From NCBI GenBank assembly GCA_019321725.1, contig CM033116.1, forward strand, positions 1,360,642 to 1,424,641: a stretch of 64,000 nucleotides of DNA, in the 5' to 3' direction. A program made the translations under genes and the position numbers. Origin of the DNA: Paulownia fortunei (taxonomy: Eukaryota; Streptophyta; Magnoliopsida; Lamiales; Paulowniaceae). The notes beneath the pieces were generated by a model that saw only the letters and a list, made by a program, of their open reading frames with translations, was not told the DNA's origin and ran no database searches. Positions 11,649-24,810 of the stretch are shown here, piece by piece; the first letter of the stretch is position 1; every line of letters begins with the position of its first letter.

Positions 11649-12092
11649 ATGGAGGGGCTGAGTGAGAATTTGAAAGAGATGTCTGAATTGTGTTGCAGAA
11701 ATGTTCAGAGAAGCAATCCTTGGTTAGATTAAGACAGTGACTTTGAAAATCACCCATCATCATTACCGTCCATCTCTTCACGAGATATTTTCTGTCGCCC
11801 TTTCTTGATTAGCATAATTTCGAAAAAGAAAAAAGAAAGAGAGAGAAAAAGAAGAGGAAATTTAAAAAAAAAAAAAATTGCCTCCCGTTTGAATGATGCT
11901 TTTTGTGGCTGAATTTCGCTGCCACCTGTTGAAGAAAGGCATCACTGCTTAGTTGTATCAACAGGTCGGATTTAGCTTATTTTGGATTGTTTTCTTCCAC
12001 CTGTTGGTTTCAGTTTAAGGGCCTTAAAGAGGGTTTGTTACCAAGAGTGTTTAAAAGCCAGCTCTATGGTTCAAGAATCCAAACAAAGTTGA
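11649..12092 (+). promoter_or_regulatory. Three short upstream ORFs in the putative IDD leader
   Basis: The frames are 11649-11732 (27 aa, MEGLSENLKEMSELCC...), 11893-11952 (19 aa, MMLFVAEFRCHLLKKGITA) and 12066-12092 (8 aa, MVQESKQS). All end before the main ATG at 12156. They count as uORFs only if transcription starts near 11600 and the leader is not spliced. Confidence 0.4.
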
Positions 12093-12155
12093 AGTGGAGG
12101 GTGGTTTGTTTGTTGTCTTCTCTGTATTGGATTGCTCTTCTTCTTCTCAGAAGCC

Positions 12156-15141
12156 ATGTTTCCTGCAGTTATGTCCAATTCAACCTCTGTCTGCCAGGAA
12201 GCTAGCATTTCTTCTGGCCCTAGGGTTCCAGATTTTGGTAGATTGAATCCAATGCTGCAGAAATCCTTTTCAAATCAGCAGCCACAGAATATCAAGAAGA
12301 AGCGAAACCTCCCGGGAAATCCAGGTAATTCTTGATCATCAGATTTGTGCACATCTTTGACTTCAGTTTCCTCTGAAAATCCTTACCTAGATCTTTCCAT
12401 GCTTATCCAGACCCTGATGCTGAAGTGATTGCATTATCTCCAAAGACCCTTTTGGCTACAAACAGATTTGTTTGTGAGATCTGCAACAAGGGATTTCAGA
12501 GAGATCAAAACCTTCAACTTCACAGAAGAGGACACAATCTTCCATGGAAACTAAAGCAGAGAAACAGCAAAGAAAACAAGAAGAGAGCCTATGTTTGCCC
12601 TGAGCCCACATGTGTTCACCACCATCCATCAAGGGCTTTAGGTGATCTAACAGGGATCAAGAAACACTACTGCAGGAAACATGGGGAGAAGAAATGGAAA
12701 TGTGAGAAATGTTCAAAGATCTATGCAGTTCAATCAGATTGGAAAGCACACTCTAAAACCTGTGGAACAAGAGAATACAGATGCGACTGTGGAACCCTTT
12801 TCTCTAGGTAATCTTTTCGGCTTATTCTTTCATTTTAATTTCCTCTTTCTTATCTCTCTTGTTATGCATATCAGTCTCTTTGTCTTGCAGTTTTCTATTT
12901 ACTCTTTAGTTTATTGATTTCTTATTTGATGCCATGATCAGCTGGTTTTCTCGTACGACTTATATACTGCTTGTTTTGTCTTTGGAGTGGGAACTCTCAT
13001 GTCTCTTAGGAGGGTCAGTCTTTGTTTTCTGTTTTGTTTCTGCTGTTCTTACATTTTACTGGTAATTAATTCTGAGTGGAATTAATATATCTGTTGTTTC
13101 AATATATTGGCGGGTAGTATGGAAATGGATACAACATTAATACATGTACTGTCTGTAAAATGTTGACCATTGAAAAGGGAAGCTGATAGCAATTAATTTC
13201 TCAATCCTGACCATGCAAACTTCATTTTCTGAAGACACCAGAAAATCCAACATATTGAAGATCAGCCATAAATCGACTAATCAGATTTTGGCCTAAAATG
13301 CAAAAGTACTTAATATATTGTTGAACTGTTGCAGGAGTACATTTCAAGAATTAAGATAACTTTTTAAGTTTGAACTGAATGGGCAACCATTTGCACGTAC
13401 TAGGTCTGTTTCTTCTTTTTGAACTTTTGCTAGTTGCTAGTATTTGGTTATGGAATAAAAGGAGTCCCAGAAACTATGATGGGTTTCTACTGTCGTCAAA
13501 AAGAAAATTATAGCCGGCAGCTTGAATACTTTAGCGTGATCATGCATGGTTGAGAATCCCTGGGAAATTTGTCATGGAGGGCGTGTCAATATTTTCTGAC
13601 AGACTAATTCTGAACTTATAATCATCAAAAAACTGATAAATCTGCAAAAGTCATTGCTATGTTGGGTTGTTTTCTTTGCCTCTTCACCAAAAAAGTGTAC
13701 AGTATAAGATTTTGTGAGTTGCACATGCACACACACACTCCAGTGTGTGTGTGTGTGTGTGTGTTTGTGGGTTCGTGCATGAGGGAGCTCTATTTTCTAA
13801 AAGCTTTCGTCATTGAAAAAAGAATTCCTGTAAAACTTTTAGGCAGTTATCAGTGGTGTGTTTCTGCTCATTTTTGCATGCAAAAACATTAGTCAACTAG
13901 CTATCAAGCCTTTTTCTTTCTCCCCCTCACGCAAAAACATTAGTCAACTAGCTATCAAGCCTTTTTCTCTCTCCCTCACGCAAAAACACATAGTAACAGT
14001 AACACACTCTGGGGCTCACAGGAAAATGCACACACAGTTTCTTTGTTTTGAAAGTTAATCATGACCCACATTATTAATGATCCCCTTTGTAATTCAGCAA
14101 GAGCTTTATGACTTTTTTTACACTCTCTCCTGGAAATCCAAACTCCCAAAGTGGCGTCAAATGAATTTTCTTCACATGATAATTAAGTCCAAAACCCAAT
14201 TAAACTTCTTGTGAGTGGAACTCTTTCACTTCCACATTCCTCTTTTATTTTCTTCTCTTTAGAATCCAGCACGAATTTGATAATTATTCAAGATTACTTG
14301 TTTGAACAGACTGCGAAATGAAACTTAAATTAATTTTTCTAACGGGGGTCGTCATTTAGTTTTATACATTTTCATGCTTGTTCATCACCTAACAAATATT
14401 CCAATTTGTTTCCCAATGTACAGGAAGGATAGCTTCATCACCCACAGGGCATTTTGTGATGCATTAGCTGAAGAAAGTGCCAGACTCTCTGCAGCCACAC
14501 ACTCAATCATGGCACCAAACTCAATTAACAACAACAACAACAACCACCAACCCTTCCATTTCAACCCCCAAAATCCTTTGCCTCCACCGCCACCGCCGCC
14601 ATCTTTCCTCCCCTTCTCCTCCCACAACCGCCACTTCCCCATCCCCTGGGACCCAGCACCCCAAAACCCTAACCCTACTTCCCATGCACAAAACCAAGTA
14701 CACATCAAACACGAAGCCCTCCGCATCCCCCTCTCTTCACCACCACTCTACCAAGAAAGGAGCCTGATGAGTTCCCCCCTCGAGAACCTCCACGTCAGTG
14801 CGGCCCTCCCGCCGCTCTCAGCTACGGCACTCCTCCAAAAGGCGGCGACAATGGGCTCCGCGGGTCACGTGAGCTCCACCATGGCCCACTTGGACATGCA
14901 CATGACGGCCGCGTGGCAGAAGAGTGATCGCTTCACCAGGGATTTTCTGGGTCTGGCAGGAGACCAATGCGGCGGCAATGGTGGTGTTGGCGGCGGAGGT
15001 AGCAGCAATGGAAACGTGAGGGAGCTGCTATCGTTCACGGGGGGCGTGGACTTCCCTCAATATGATCGCGATCATTCGCTGTTGAAGAATCAAGGGTTTG
15101 GATACGCTGAAACCTGCTCGGAAACTTGGGGCAATTGCTGA
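12156..15141 (+). CDS. INDETERMINATE-domain (IDD) C2H2 zinc-finger transcription factor
   Basis: This is a nuclear DNA-binding protein of the plant IDD family, whose members partner with GRAS proteins such as SCR, SHR and DELLAs. The exons are 12156-12324, 12411-12807 and 14424-15141 (427 aa); all junctions keep frame (CCAG|GTAATT...CCAG|ACCCT; CTAG|GTAATC...ACAG|GAAGG). The ID domain runs from KKKRNLPGNPDPDAEVIALSP through four fingers: C2H2 at about 78-98, C2H2 at about 119-147, C2HC at about 154-173 and a last C2HC at about 181-200. The C-terminal part is Asn, Pro and Gly rich and holds LSATALLQKAATMG (about 320-333) and TRDFLGL (about 360-366), the two conserved motifs of the MGP/JKD/IDD2-type group. 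The N-terminus MFPAVMSNSTS resembles IDD11-like proteins, but the subgroup is not certain. The codon at 12132 is TTG, so ATG 12156 is the first in-frame start. A second in-frame ATG lies at 12171. Confidence 0.95.
13743..13764 (+). repeat. (GT)n microsatellite in IDD intron 2
   Basis: About ten GT units lie in the 1.6 kb second intron. They are preceded by a short (CA)n stretch at 13727-13738, which could pair with the GT run in the pre-mRNA. Confidence 0.8.
13880..13985 (+). repeat. Tandem duplication, about 50 bp x 2, in IDD intron 2
   Basis: GCAAAAACATTAGTCAACTA starts at 13880 and again at 13931, each unit ending in a CT-rich stretch and CTCAC. A partial third unit (GCAAAAACACATAG) starts at 13980. 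The copies are nearly identical, so the event is recent. Confidence 0.85.
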
Positions 15142-16280
15142 AGATAGAACCGCATTACAAAAGAGTGTTAATTTAGACTTGTTAGAGTCTGAACTCAAGC
15201 GACAGAAACATGAACTTGTTATTTCTTTGTATGAGTTTTGCAAGACCATTTTATTCATGCTTTTTTCTTGTTCTTTGGCACCATTGGAGTCAATGCTTAT
15301 TACTGGTTTCTCCCAAGAATAGTTGCTGCTTTAAACTTAAGTCTAAATTCCTAGCTTCTGGTATATGAAACTTTCAAATTACCAAATTATCCCATGTACT
15401 TTTTAAATTGGTAGGTACATTTTGCAAGATGTTTTGGATTGTTTTGTAATATTTTGGGAAGGTGTTTTGGATTAATATATAAGATAACGTGTACTATATT
15501 TGATTTTATTTTAAAAAGTTTTGAATTGTAAAAATTAGAATTTTTTCAAATAATTTGGGAAAAAAGAAGATTGCTTATGAGGAAAATTTATCGAAGAACA
15601 TATAGTCATATTTTTTTAGAATGAAAATGAGAGTTAAAAATACAAAATCAAATGTTGCCCAAATGATCGTCATATTTTCTCATGATTAGCTCACTTGAGA
15701 CGATTTTTCATCAACATTTTTCTGTCAAGATAACTCTCTTAAACGGGTTATCATAATAATAATTATAATATTAGTACTCAAATTTTTGCATTGATCGAAG
15801 ACATATTACTGAGGTTAAGATTTTGACTTGGTAATAATAATAGCCGACTATAGGAAAAGAACAGGTGAATATAGAGCCAAAAGAAAACTTTATTTGAGGT
15901 CATATTTTGCATGACCCACGCACTAGTACTGTTACACCCAACAAATATATAAGATATAACAAATAAAGGTAAAAAATTAAATTAAATAAAAAACAACCTA
16001 TGTTGGGATGTAATTGGCAACATATATGCGATATGCACAGACCAAATGTCGGTGGAGGGCCACTGTTGCAAAGTGCCGAATATACCCTTCAGTCCTGTCA
16101 TATGACAAGATTCTTTGCGGATTAAACCACGTCTACTACAATACATCGCTTGTGATTCATAATATCAATCATTTGGGCTGTGATTGTTTATTTTTCCTTT
16201 AGTTTATTTTTATTTTGAAAGAGAATGGTGATAAAAAAATTAAAAAAAAAAAGAATTAATTTTGAAGATAAGATTGGACG
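15142..16280. other. IDD 3' flank and AT-rich intergenic sequence
   Basis: The first few hundred bases are probably IDD 3' UTR. The part near 15410-15560 (TTTTGGATT and AAAAAGTTTTGAATT words) looks like decayed MITE sequence. No gene is supported. Confidence 0.4.
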
Positions 16281-16286
16281 TGAGAT

Positions 16287-16505
16287 AAAAGTATAATGAT
16301 AATATATGATATAATATTTTTTTAAGAAAAATTGTGATTTAATTTGATTGGGCGTAATTGAAAAAGTGAGTATGAATGAATAGTATATTATTTGAAAAAT
16401 GTGTAATGATAATAGTTGATATGATATTTTTTTTTAAAAAAAAATGATAATTGAATGTAATTGGTGGTTGAATAAGTGAAAATGAATGAATAGTATATTA
16501 TTTAA
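16287..16505. repeat. Diverged tandem duplication, about 110 bp x 2
   Basis: Both halves contain TAATGATAAT, TGATAT.ATATTTTTTT and end with GAATGAATAGTATATTATTT. Flanking words at 16264-16290 (AAGATAAGATT...GAGATAAAA) and 16590-16620 (CTTGACTTTTAAAATCTCG...CTTATCTCA) are roughly inverted, so the duplication may sit inside a MITE of about 350 bp. Confidence 0.5.
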
Positions 16506-16618
16506 AAAGTTTCACAAACAATCTTATATTGGGGCAAAAAAAAAATTTCTAATCAAAATTTTACAAAAAAATTCTTACAAGCAAACACAATCTTGACTTT
16601 TAAAATCTCGTCTTATCT

Positions 16619-16766
16619 CAAGGATGATGATAACAACATAATTGGAGGAGACAATAGAAAATGGAGAACTAAATGGAAAAGTAAATATGCCCCAAGGATG
16701 ATGATAACAACATAATTGGAGGAGACAATTGAAAATGGAGAACTAAATGGAAAAGTAAATATGCCC
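16619..16766. repeat. Recent tandem duplication, 74 bp x 2
   Basis: CAAGGATGATGATAACAACA begins at 16619 and 16693. The two 74-bp units differ by about one base (ACAATAG versus ACAATTG). No gene overlaps. Confidence 0.9.
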
Positions 16767-19700
16767 ATAGGATAGCATGATTACTATACCCGATACTGTG
16801 TATTGAATATACATTCCACCGTATATTTACAAACACTCTATCACACACACACATATATATGAAGGTGTGTAAAATGTGTACTGTACATGAAGTGTAACAT
16901 CTCTTACATCGGGGTAACACATGCACAAAACCTAATCTGAAATCTATACTAGGAAAATACCAAAATAAATATATTGGTATCTTTTAAAATCAATAAAATA
17001 TTATCTTGTTCTTCATATGTTGAGGGAAACAATAGAACCCCAAACTTGCTCCTCCTTTGTCTTAAATTTATTACATCTATTTTCTTTTTAAATCATTCAA
17101 GAAGTATGTTTTATTTTCTAAAATAACATTTTTTCCCTCAAAACTACCATCTTCCTTAAAATAATAACATGACACAGTTTAACAACCAATCACTATTTTT
17201 GATATGCTATCGCAAAAATAACTCAAAAGTTTTATTTTATCAACACCCATCTAAAAATTATGTCGAAGCATGCCAACCCGGTTGTCGTGAAGCTCAGTTT
17301 TCAAAGCATTTTTTCATTCCTTTATTTCTGGACTACTAAGACAAAAACTGAAAGGAAGCAGTGAATTCAAAGCAGCGTAGTCTTTTCTAAAGCGGAATGG
17401 AGGCTGTAAAACCTGCTGTAAGCGTGAGCATAAAAGTGACTAAGTTGATGCTCTATGTGTTTTTGTGCAAGAGCTGGTGGTGGTCCAGGAATTAGTGGTA
17501 CAAACAACCCAAAAAGAAAAAGAAAAGAAAAGAAAAGAAAAGAAGGAAATGACGAGAAAAATGTCAACGGTGGTTATCAAAAAGATTCTGGATTGAACAT
17601 ATAAAAGTTTGGGATTACCATTCTGATTAGCCTTCTTTTCCTTTTAGACTCTTTCTCAAATTCTGTGCACGTCCCCATGGTTAGGCCCCTTCAAACCTCC
17701 ACTCAACAAATTTTTTTAGCAACACATAGCAAAATATATATACAGATATGCATGTGCACAAAGTGGATGAAACAATTATATTTTTCATGAAAATGCAATC
17801 AGGGTAGGTTCATCATACTAATCAGTATCCAAAGTTAATAGTACAGTCAACTTCCCAAGTAAATCATGCTCCTGTGGCAAGCCAATAGAATCTTCTATTA
17901 TATACAATTATTGTATTGTATTGATTATTTATCATTTATAAAATTTTATCCGTAAAATATACACGTAATAATAATTCGTACAATGCGATAAAGAATATAA
18001 TAGAATTTGTATCTCGTTTCTGGCAAGCAAGAATAAGCACAAGAGCTGTAAAAGGTATATTCAGCATCCCACAGTTGAGAAAAAGATGAGGATGAAGTAA
18101 AATTCCGAGCATGAAGAAGCCCACTAGCTAGCTTTTAAGAGGAATATTCAGCATCTCAGGATTAAGAAAAGATGAGAAAAACTAAGCATGGACCAAAGAG
18201 CAAAGAATGAAAGGAAAACTAGACTCTTATGGTATATCCATGCTTTTTAGAAAGTAGTGTATGTAAGTTGCAGATGAAGGTACAATATACATACCTATTT
18301 GCATAGTAGAACTAGAAAAGACGCCTTCTTTCTATCTTGCTCTGAAGCACATGCAACTGCACAACAAGACAAACCAAAAGCTTCTATTCTATTCCTTCGT
18401 CTTCCTCTCTCTCTCTCTCCCTAAAAGACATGCATATGTCATATTACATCAGGGAATCTCATCTCCACAGGCCTACCTTTTGTTCCTTTTTTTTTTTCCT
18501 TTCTTTCAAAGCCATAATTACCAAACTTTCATTCCTATGCTTTTCTCTTTTCCCCTTCTACTGCAAATCCCCATGCAAGTCAGTACTCCCCTCTTTTCCA
18601 CAAAACCCTTGAGTGTCACCACGGCAATGAATAAAGAGGTCCGACCAAGGCCAACTTCAACACCATGTTATCATCAATTTTTGGCTCCACTCACAACAAG
18701 AAAAGGACTGCTTCAAGGGAACATATATTCTCATAGCTTTCATGATTCTCAAAAGTGCCTAACGAATAAAGCAAATTCTTGAATTAATAAGCTGAAAACT
18801 ACACATAAAAATTATATAAAGCAATCATCTAGAAAGAAGATACTCAACAAAAATAAACATGAACAAAGATCATTAGGTGCGATGCAGCAGCTCCACCCAA
18901 TCACTGGAAAACTAGACATTTAGATGCAGTCGTGATCAGTGGAGTACTGGGCATTAGTTAAAAAGAGATGATCAGCAGTTTTATTTCACTAATGTCAAAT
19001 CTTTTTGTTTTGAAATGCAACCACTGATGCAGACATCACAATAAAGCGCAATTGTCCATCCGCGCTTACAGACATTATTGATCTAATTATTGATAAACTT
19101 TAACCTCTCTTCATCTTTACATCTATTTCAAATAATAAGCTTTAAAGTATGTCTGCTGTTATCTTTGATTACATCATAATAGCTTTTATGCAGTCGATTT
19201 TCATGTGACTGGTGAAAGTCTCGAATGCAAGAAAAGGGTTTCAAAGGACTTTTGACGAGCAAAAGAAAGTTAAATGCTAGAACCTACAAGCTTATACGTG
19301 GGAATTACATCTTATGGACATATCAAATAACATGTACATCATGCGACCAGCTAATTCGAATATAGAATATCAGTCGTCATTACGTACGTACATGTCAGCT
19401 ATATGCTGAATTTCAAGTAGCACAAATTAGAGAGACTTAAAAACATAGACAAACTCATTTCTAATTAACCAAGAAAGCAAAGCCTCCATCTCAGTTTGAA
19501 CTGATTCGTAAGATAAGGCTAGTAAGGAAACAACATTGTCAGCAAATTGTCAGTGTCAATTCATCTCGATCCGCTTCCACCGATGGTTTTGGCCCATCAA
19601 AGTTTGAGTCCCAAATATTGAACCAGCACATTCTTGAATGCCTGTCGCAAGAGGGAAAATACCTATTTAATGAATTACTCTAATGTCATAAACATAAACA

Positions 19701-22437
19701 ATGCAGTCCATCCAAATGTCTTCAAAAATAAAAGTTAGTTTTATTTTTATTTGATGCTGAAAATGAGATGCAGAGATCTTCAAGTATGAGATTGAGAGTT
19801 ATATAAAAAGATGCATCTGAAGTTTGAGTGGGACATGCACGCACCCAGAATAAGCACAAAAAGAAAAAGTGGAAAAGAAGCAAAAAGAAAGAAGTATCCA
19901 AGATGAGGTGCAAGGGTATGTCATTTAATCTGAGTAAATTATGCATGTATAAGGTCACAAATACACAAAGATAAATCATTAAATATTTTTGTTTGTTGCA
20001 TAAAACATTCTGAAAAAATGAAAAAAAAAAAAATCAATTTATTTAAATGAGAAAAACCTCCATTTCTCAAATGTGGTATTTTGAGCTTCCATCATCATAA
20101 AATGGGAGAGGGACCACCTACAGAATCACCTCATTGCTTTTAGCATAAAAGGTTTGAGCAAGCAATCCACCTTCTTTTCTTTAATTCAAGAATGATCATA
20201 ATTTTGAGGCAAGAAATTATGATCATATCCTTGACAGTAGCTTATTTTACTCATTATCCTACAGCAACGATGAGAGCAATCTAATTTTATAAGAAGTATG
20301 TAGCAGAACTGTTGTAAAAGATTGTTGATATACAACTCAATGGTTTGCACAAGTCTTCACAATTTATGCAAGCACATCACTGTGTACATGAAACAGCAGG
20401 AGCCATTACAAGAAACTTAATGACACAACAAGGATCATCAAGGTGTTTGAATAGACAAATGGCATATCACTAGCTAACTTGACCCTCAAAAAGAAATTTT
20501 ATTGCAAATCCTATTACGACCTCCGTTGATTATAAATCTTTTCCGTCAAGTATATACGTGGTAAAAATTAGTGCATTATAATAGAATTTGTAATAAAAGA
20601 TCATGCCGGATCAATCACTAGGTGAATCAAAACGCATAGGGAAAGGGTGAGAGAAAGATGGAATATAGAAGATGACTATCAACTTCAGAAAATTAGTCAT
20701 CCATCTTGAAGAGGACACAGGTGTTTTGTGAGAGGAATGACTGAACAAACAGGTAAAAGAACAATAAGATACCTGGCATGCAAATGCCTCTTTCCCTTTT
20801 AAGACGAGCATCCATGGTAGAGTACTGGTTATCAAACATGCTATAAATAAAAGTTTATTGGACTCCTGAGAAACGTCATTAAATTAAGAGTAAAATAGAT
20901 ATTCTACTCTTCATGGAGAACAAAAAACCATCACATCCATCCACTCAAACTTCCTGGTCAGGACTTCTGTATTCACATGGTGAGTGCACGCAATATAAAA
21001 GCCTCAAATGTCCTGGGAAGTTGTGCTGAAAAATGCAGTGGTAGTAATTGACAAATGAAGAGAGGGGGAAGACATAAGATGAAAAGAAAATTAAAGTTAT
21101 AATCTTCAGTAAATTGATCGAATTTGGACAGTATATGCAACCAGTTCTGAAGAAAGAAAGACAGCCCATTGCAGAATACTGACAACCATCTCATAAATAC
21201 AGCCAGTGAGAGTTGAACAAGCAAACAAAACAGTTCTGGGCCAAAAAGTTAGAACAATGAATGCAGAATAGAAGAAAACAAAAGAGCAATCTCCTCCAAT
21301 TCTGTCCAACATTCCAGAATCTGAAGCGTCTAATCGATTAATCAGTCTCGTTTCTGTATATTATATTAAAAACTATCCTGTCAGTGACAAAACATCCTGA
21401 ATATTGTTCTTATTGTTGTTAATCTGCATCATACCAGCATGCAGGAGTCATCCAATATCAAATGTTGAACATTGCCAGGGTACAGAATGTATTTCAAGGC
21501 ATCAAATTAGTCCTTCTCCTGATGAAGTTTATAGTTTTAACACTATATTTTTATCTTTAAGAACGAATTGTTGTTTAAATGCCAAACTGAAAATTCAGCT
21601 CTAAACTATTCTTTTCAATTTTAACAAAGGCCTACATTTTATATTGAGGCATAAACAAGACATGCATCTCCATTTGGAATAAAACAACATTGCTATGTGT
21701 TGAGAGGAATAAGGAAAAGAAAGGACAGCAGGACCATATAATAAAGCACGTCTAGTCAAGTGGATTTTTCTTTTCTTTTTCTTTTCATTGTTCAATATAT
21801 CTACAAAAGAAGAGGGAATGAAAAACTTGAAAGAGAGCAAGAACTAATTGCCACGATGATATAGATGCTGTGGAATTCATGCCACACCGAGTGCATCTTT
21901 ATGGATTCTAGCCAACTGTTATAAAATGAGACATTTGGAAGGTGGAAGTTGCACTCAATACTCCATATAATATTAGTAATTGGATCTTCTTTAACAATTT
22001 CCTTCATGACTTCATCCTTTCCGCAGATGAACTGCAGAAGTGTTGCCTGCTGGTTGGCCCCACTTGACACGACCATGGACTAACGAAACAAGTTCATGAA
22101 GAGACTGAAGTACGCATGGTTCCAATTCATGCAATAAAACCAGTGCTTTTACTGTTGTCGTTATTATACTTATTACAGTTTTGATGTATGCTTCTTTTAT
22201 TAAGGTTTTGCTATTGTGTTAATACATTGTCAATTGTCATAAAAATAAACAGTTCTTCGCCAAATATCCAGGCGTGCAAAAATTTCCACGCATCTTAATT
22301 TAGTCCATGACATGAGGGAGAGTGATTACTGGACACCATCTAAATTTAGTATTCAGTTAATTAACAGTTCGATTTGCTCGGTAGTCAATCCGGTTTTCCA
22401 TCCTCCACCCCATCGTTTTGATTTATGGAAGAAGCAC
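16767..22437. other. Large intergenic spacer
   Basis: Frames up to 143 codons exist (18351-18782), but they are composed of F, L, S and K runs with CT-rich DNA, show no domain and have no splice partners. An (AAAAG)n tract lies near 17513-17545. No RNA gene other than the tRNA to the right was seen. Confidence 0.4.
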
Positions 22438-22452
22438 AAAAAAACATAAAAA
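22438..22452 (-). terminator. RNA polymerase III terminator of tRNA-Glu
   Basis: On the minus strand a T5 run (22452-22448) begins two bases after the tRNA 3' end and a T7 run (22444-22438) follows, as expected for Pol III termination. Confidence 0.8.
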
Positions 22453-22454
22453 GG

Positions 22455-22526
22455 TTCCGTTGCCGGGAATCGAACCCGGGTCTCCTGGGTGAAAGCCAGA
22501 TATCCTAACCGCTGGACGACAACGGA
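22455..22526 (-). tRNA. tRNA-Glu (anticodon UUC)
   Basis: On the minus strand the 72-nt sequence folds as a full cloverleaf. The acceptor stem is TCCGTTG/CAACGGA with discriminator A. The D arm contains the A-box, the anticodon loop is CTTTCAC with anticodon TTC, and the T arm carries the B-box GGTTCGATTCC. There is no intron and CCA is not encoded. It matches the usual plant nuclear tRNA-Glu(UUC) pattern and has a Pol III terminator directly downstream, so it is probably functional. Confidence 0.97.
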
Positions 22527-23308
22527 TTTATGCTAAAGCTGTGTATCAAAATATATTTAACGGTTTTCATGTGTTTATGTCACCTTCAATACGTATAGCG
22601 TTTAGCAATTTTGCTTCTTCTTCCATGCCATAGCCAAATCTGTTGCCAAATTCTTCTCTTCTTTGTGTGTAGGGTCTCACTCCTTATAGAATATCACCAA
22701 GCATCTCCCACACGCTGTAACAAGAACCATCCCATTAAGAACAAACTTTGTTGTTCATAATATGCCAAAGGGTTGGTAAGATTTTGCGTGTTATATCGAA
22801 TTAAACCACGCTCTACTAGTTGTGTTGGCCCCCTGACGTCAAAAGAAGAAAGTCCACGTACTCTTCATCAAGAGAGATTTGGACATGCCTCTTTGGTTTG
22901 AATGCCTAAGCAATGAGAAATTTGGCGAAAAATAAGTTAACACTTTAGCTTAGAAACAAGCTTCGTGTTTGTTTCTGTATTCAATTAATCACTTCGTAGA
23001 CATTCTTCTAATCTTTGTATCACTTTCACAAGAATCAGTAATTCTCTACATTAATTGATTTATCAGCAAATAACAAACTGCAATATTGTGACTCACTTGT
23101 ACTTTTTGGCAATTGTCAGTTGTTCATATGCTAAATAAACATTGGCAACAAGTAAAGCTAAGTAACTTTTGCCCATGCAATATGAAGACTTCCAGGTTAT
23201 CACAGATTCACAATCTCATATGTTTGTTTAATTGGAAGCACCTCTTTTGCAACAGAGGGTTCATGACTTCACAAGCTGGAAATGCAAAAATGGTACACAA
23301 TAAATGCT

Positions 23309-23345
23309 TGGGGTGGGGTAGGTAGGGTGGGGTGGAGGGAGGGGG
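23309..23345 (+). other. G-rich tract with G-quadruplex potential
   Basis: At least four G runs of three or more occur within 37 bases (GGGGTGGGGTAGGTAGGG followed by more runs). This is enough for an intramolecular G-quadruplex on the plus strand. There is no gene here; function is unknown. Confidence 0.6.
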
Positions 23346-24810
23346 ATGCAGCAGCAGCATAAATGTCATCGATGAGGGAATTACTATTTACTACTGTAGA
23401 GTTTTCTGTTGGCTGATTTCTGCTAGTCTTTTTGGGCCTGAATGAGATGGTGACATGTTATTATTACTTGTTAGCATACCAATATAAAGTAATAGGTTTC
23501 TCTGTATCTACTATTACATACCCAGTCTAGCAGAAGCAGAGAGGACCATTCTAGTGCTACTATCTAGGATTTTTCAAGTCTATTCCTGAATCATATATTT
23601 TCAATGAGTGCCCCCTACTTGAATTTTTATGATAAGTTGACAATTTTATTTTATTTTTACTTTTTTTTTTTTTTTTGTTTATTTTTCTATATTAATTATC
23701 CTTGATTTGGATAGTACTCAAATGGAATTATGAATTATTGGATAAAAATATAATAATATTATAAAAAGATGTAATGATATAACCATTTATGATGTAACGG
23801 TCGAAAATCACACCTGAAAAATATCCAAATGGGTAGCAAACAATGAGTTTGCCCTGTGAATTAGATAAAAACTTCACTAATTTACAATTAAAATTCAAAT
23901 TCATTGAAGGGTATTTCTAATATCAGCATAATGATATGGGCTAAATTATACTCTGCATGAGGCTTTATCTTATCTACATAATGATGGGCCTCCATTATAT
24001 AGCCCAGTTCAGGGAATATCAGATAAGCCTGCATCTTAATTAGTATCTTAATAACTAAGCCCATTTGTAGTGTCTGCAACATGCATGCCTGGTAATTTTC
24101 AAGAAAAAAATGGGAAAATGAAAAAAAAAAACAAAAAAAAAACAGAAGAATAGGTAAAATGAATTATACATAAGTAGAATCCAAGATAAGGTAGGCTATA
24201 TTCCATTTAAATTTTTAACGAGCAAACTAATTTTCTCACATCTATATATTTTCTATTAATAATAATCATCGATCACTTTAATTTTTAATTTTTGATTTAT
24301 TAAAAATACCTATCATTTATTTTTACTTTCAAATTAAAAGTTTATTTTCCCGCGCATAAAAACTAGTGATAATTAAAATAGGAAAATAAAGAAATTTCAA
24401 AATAGATAGATACATACAAAAAAAAAAAATGTTGCTTGTAAGGATGGGATTTCTATGGAAGTTGCTTCAAGGTATTGGCAAAGAAAAACTCCTCATTTCA
24501 TGACTTTCACTTTGCATGAGATTTAAATTTTTAATTCTTTTTGTTTTTATAAGTTGCATTTGTTTTTTAGAGTCAAGAGAGCATCTTGGGTCAGATCAGA
24601 ACCATGGCTCATTTGTAGCTAACCTTTTTTCCTCTTTAATCACATTGTATATATGTAATTAAAACGCGAACTCAATAATTGAAGTCCTCCTTTTCTCCCA
24701 CACACAGGAACACTCATTTTATAGCTCAATCTACACTAGAAATGAAACCTAACTTTGCCTTTCTTTATGTTCTGATTAGCAAAAACAGCCCCAACATACG
24801 GTGTGCTTTA

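Noticed and set aside
14385..14726. 113-codon minus-strand frame inside IDD exon 3
   Set aside because: It is antisense shadow of the proline- and asparagine-rich part of the IDD protein (glycine and leucine runs).
18351..18782. 143-codon open frame
   Set aside because: Composition is dominated by CT-rich DNA giving F, L, S and P. There is no domain, no clear promoter and no splice partner, so it is most likely chance.
21801..22076. 91-codon minus-strand frame with a plausible start (MVVSSGANQQATLLQF)
   Set aside because: The first 35 residues look protein-like, but I know no family for it and the second half turns into S/F-rich chance sequence. It may be a gene fragment but cannot be supported.
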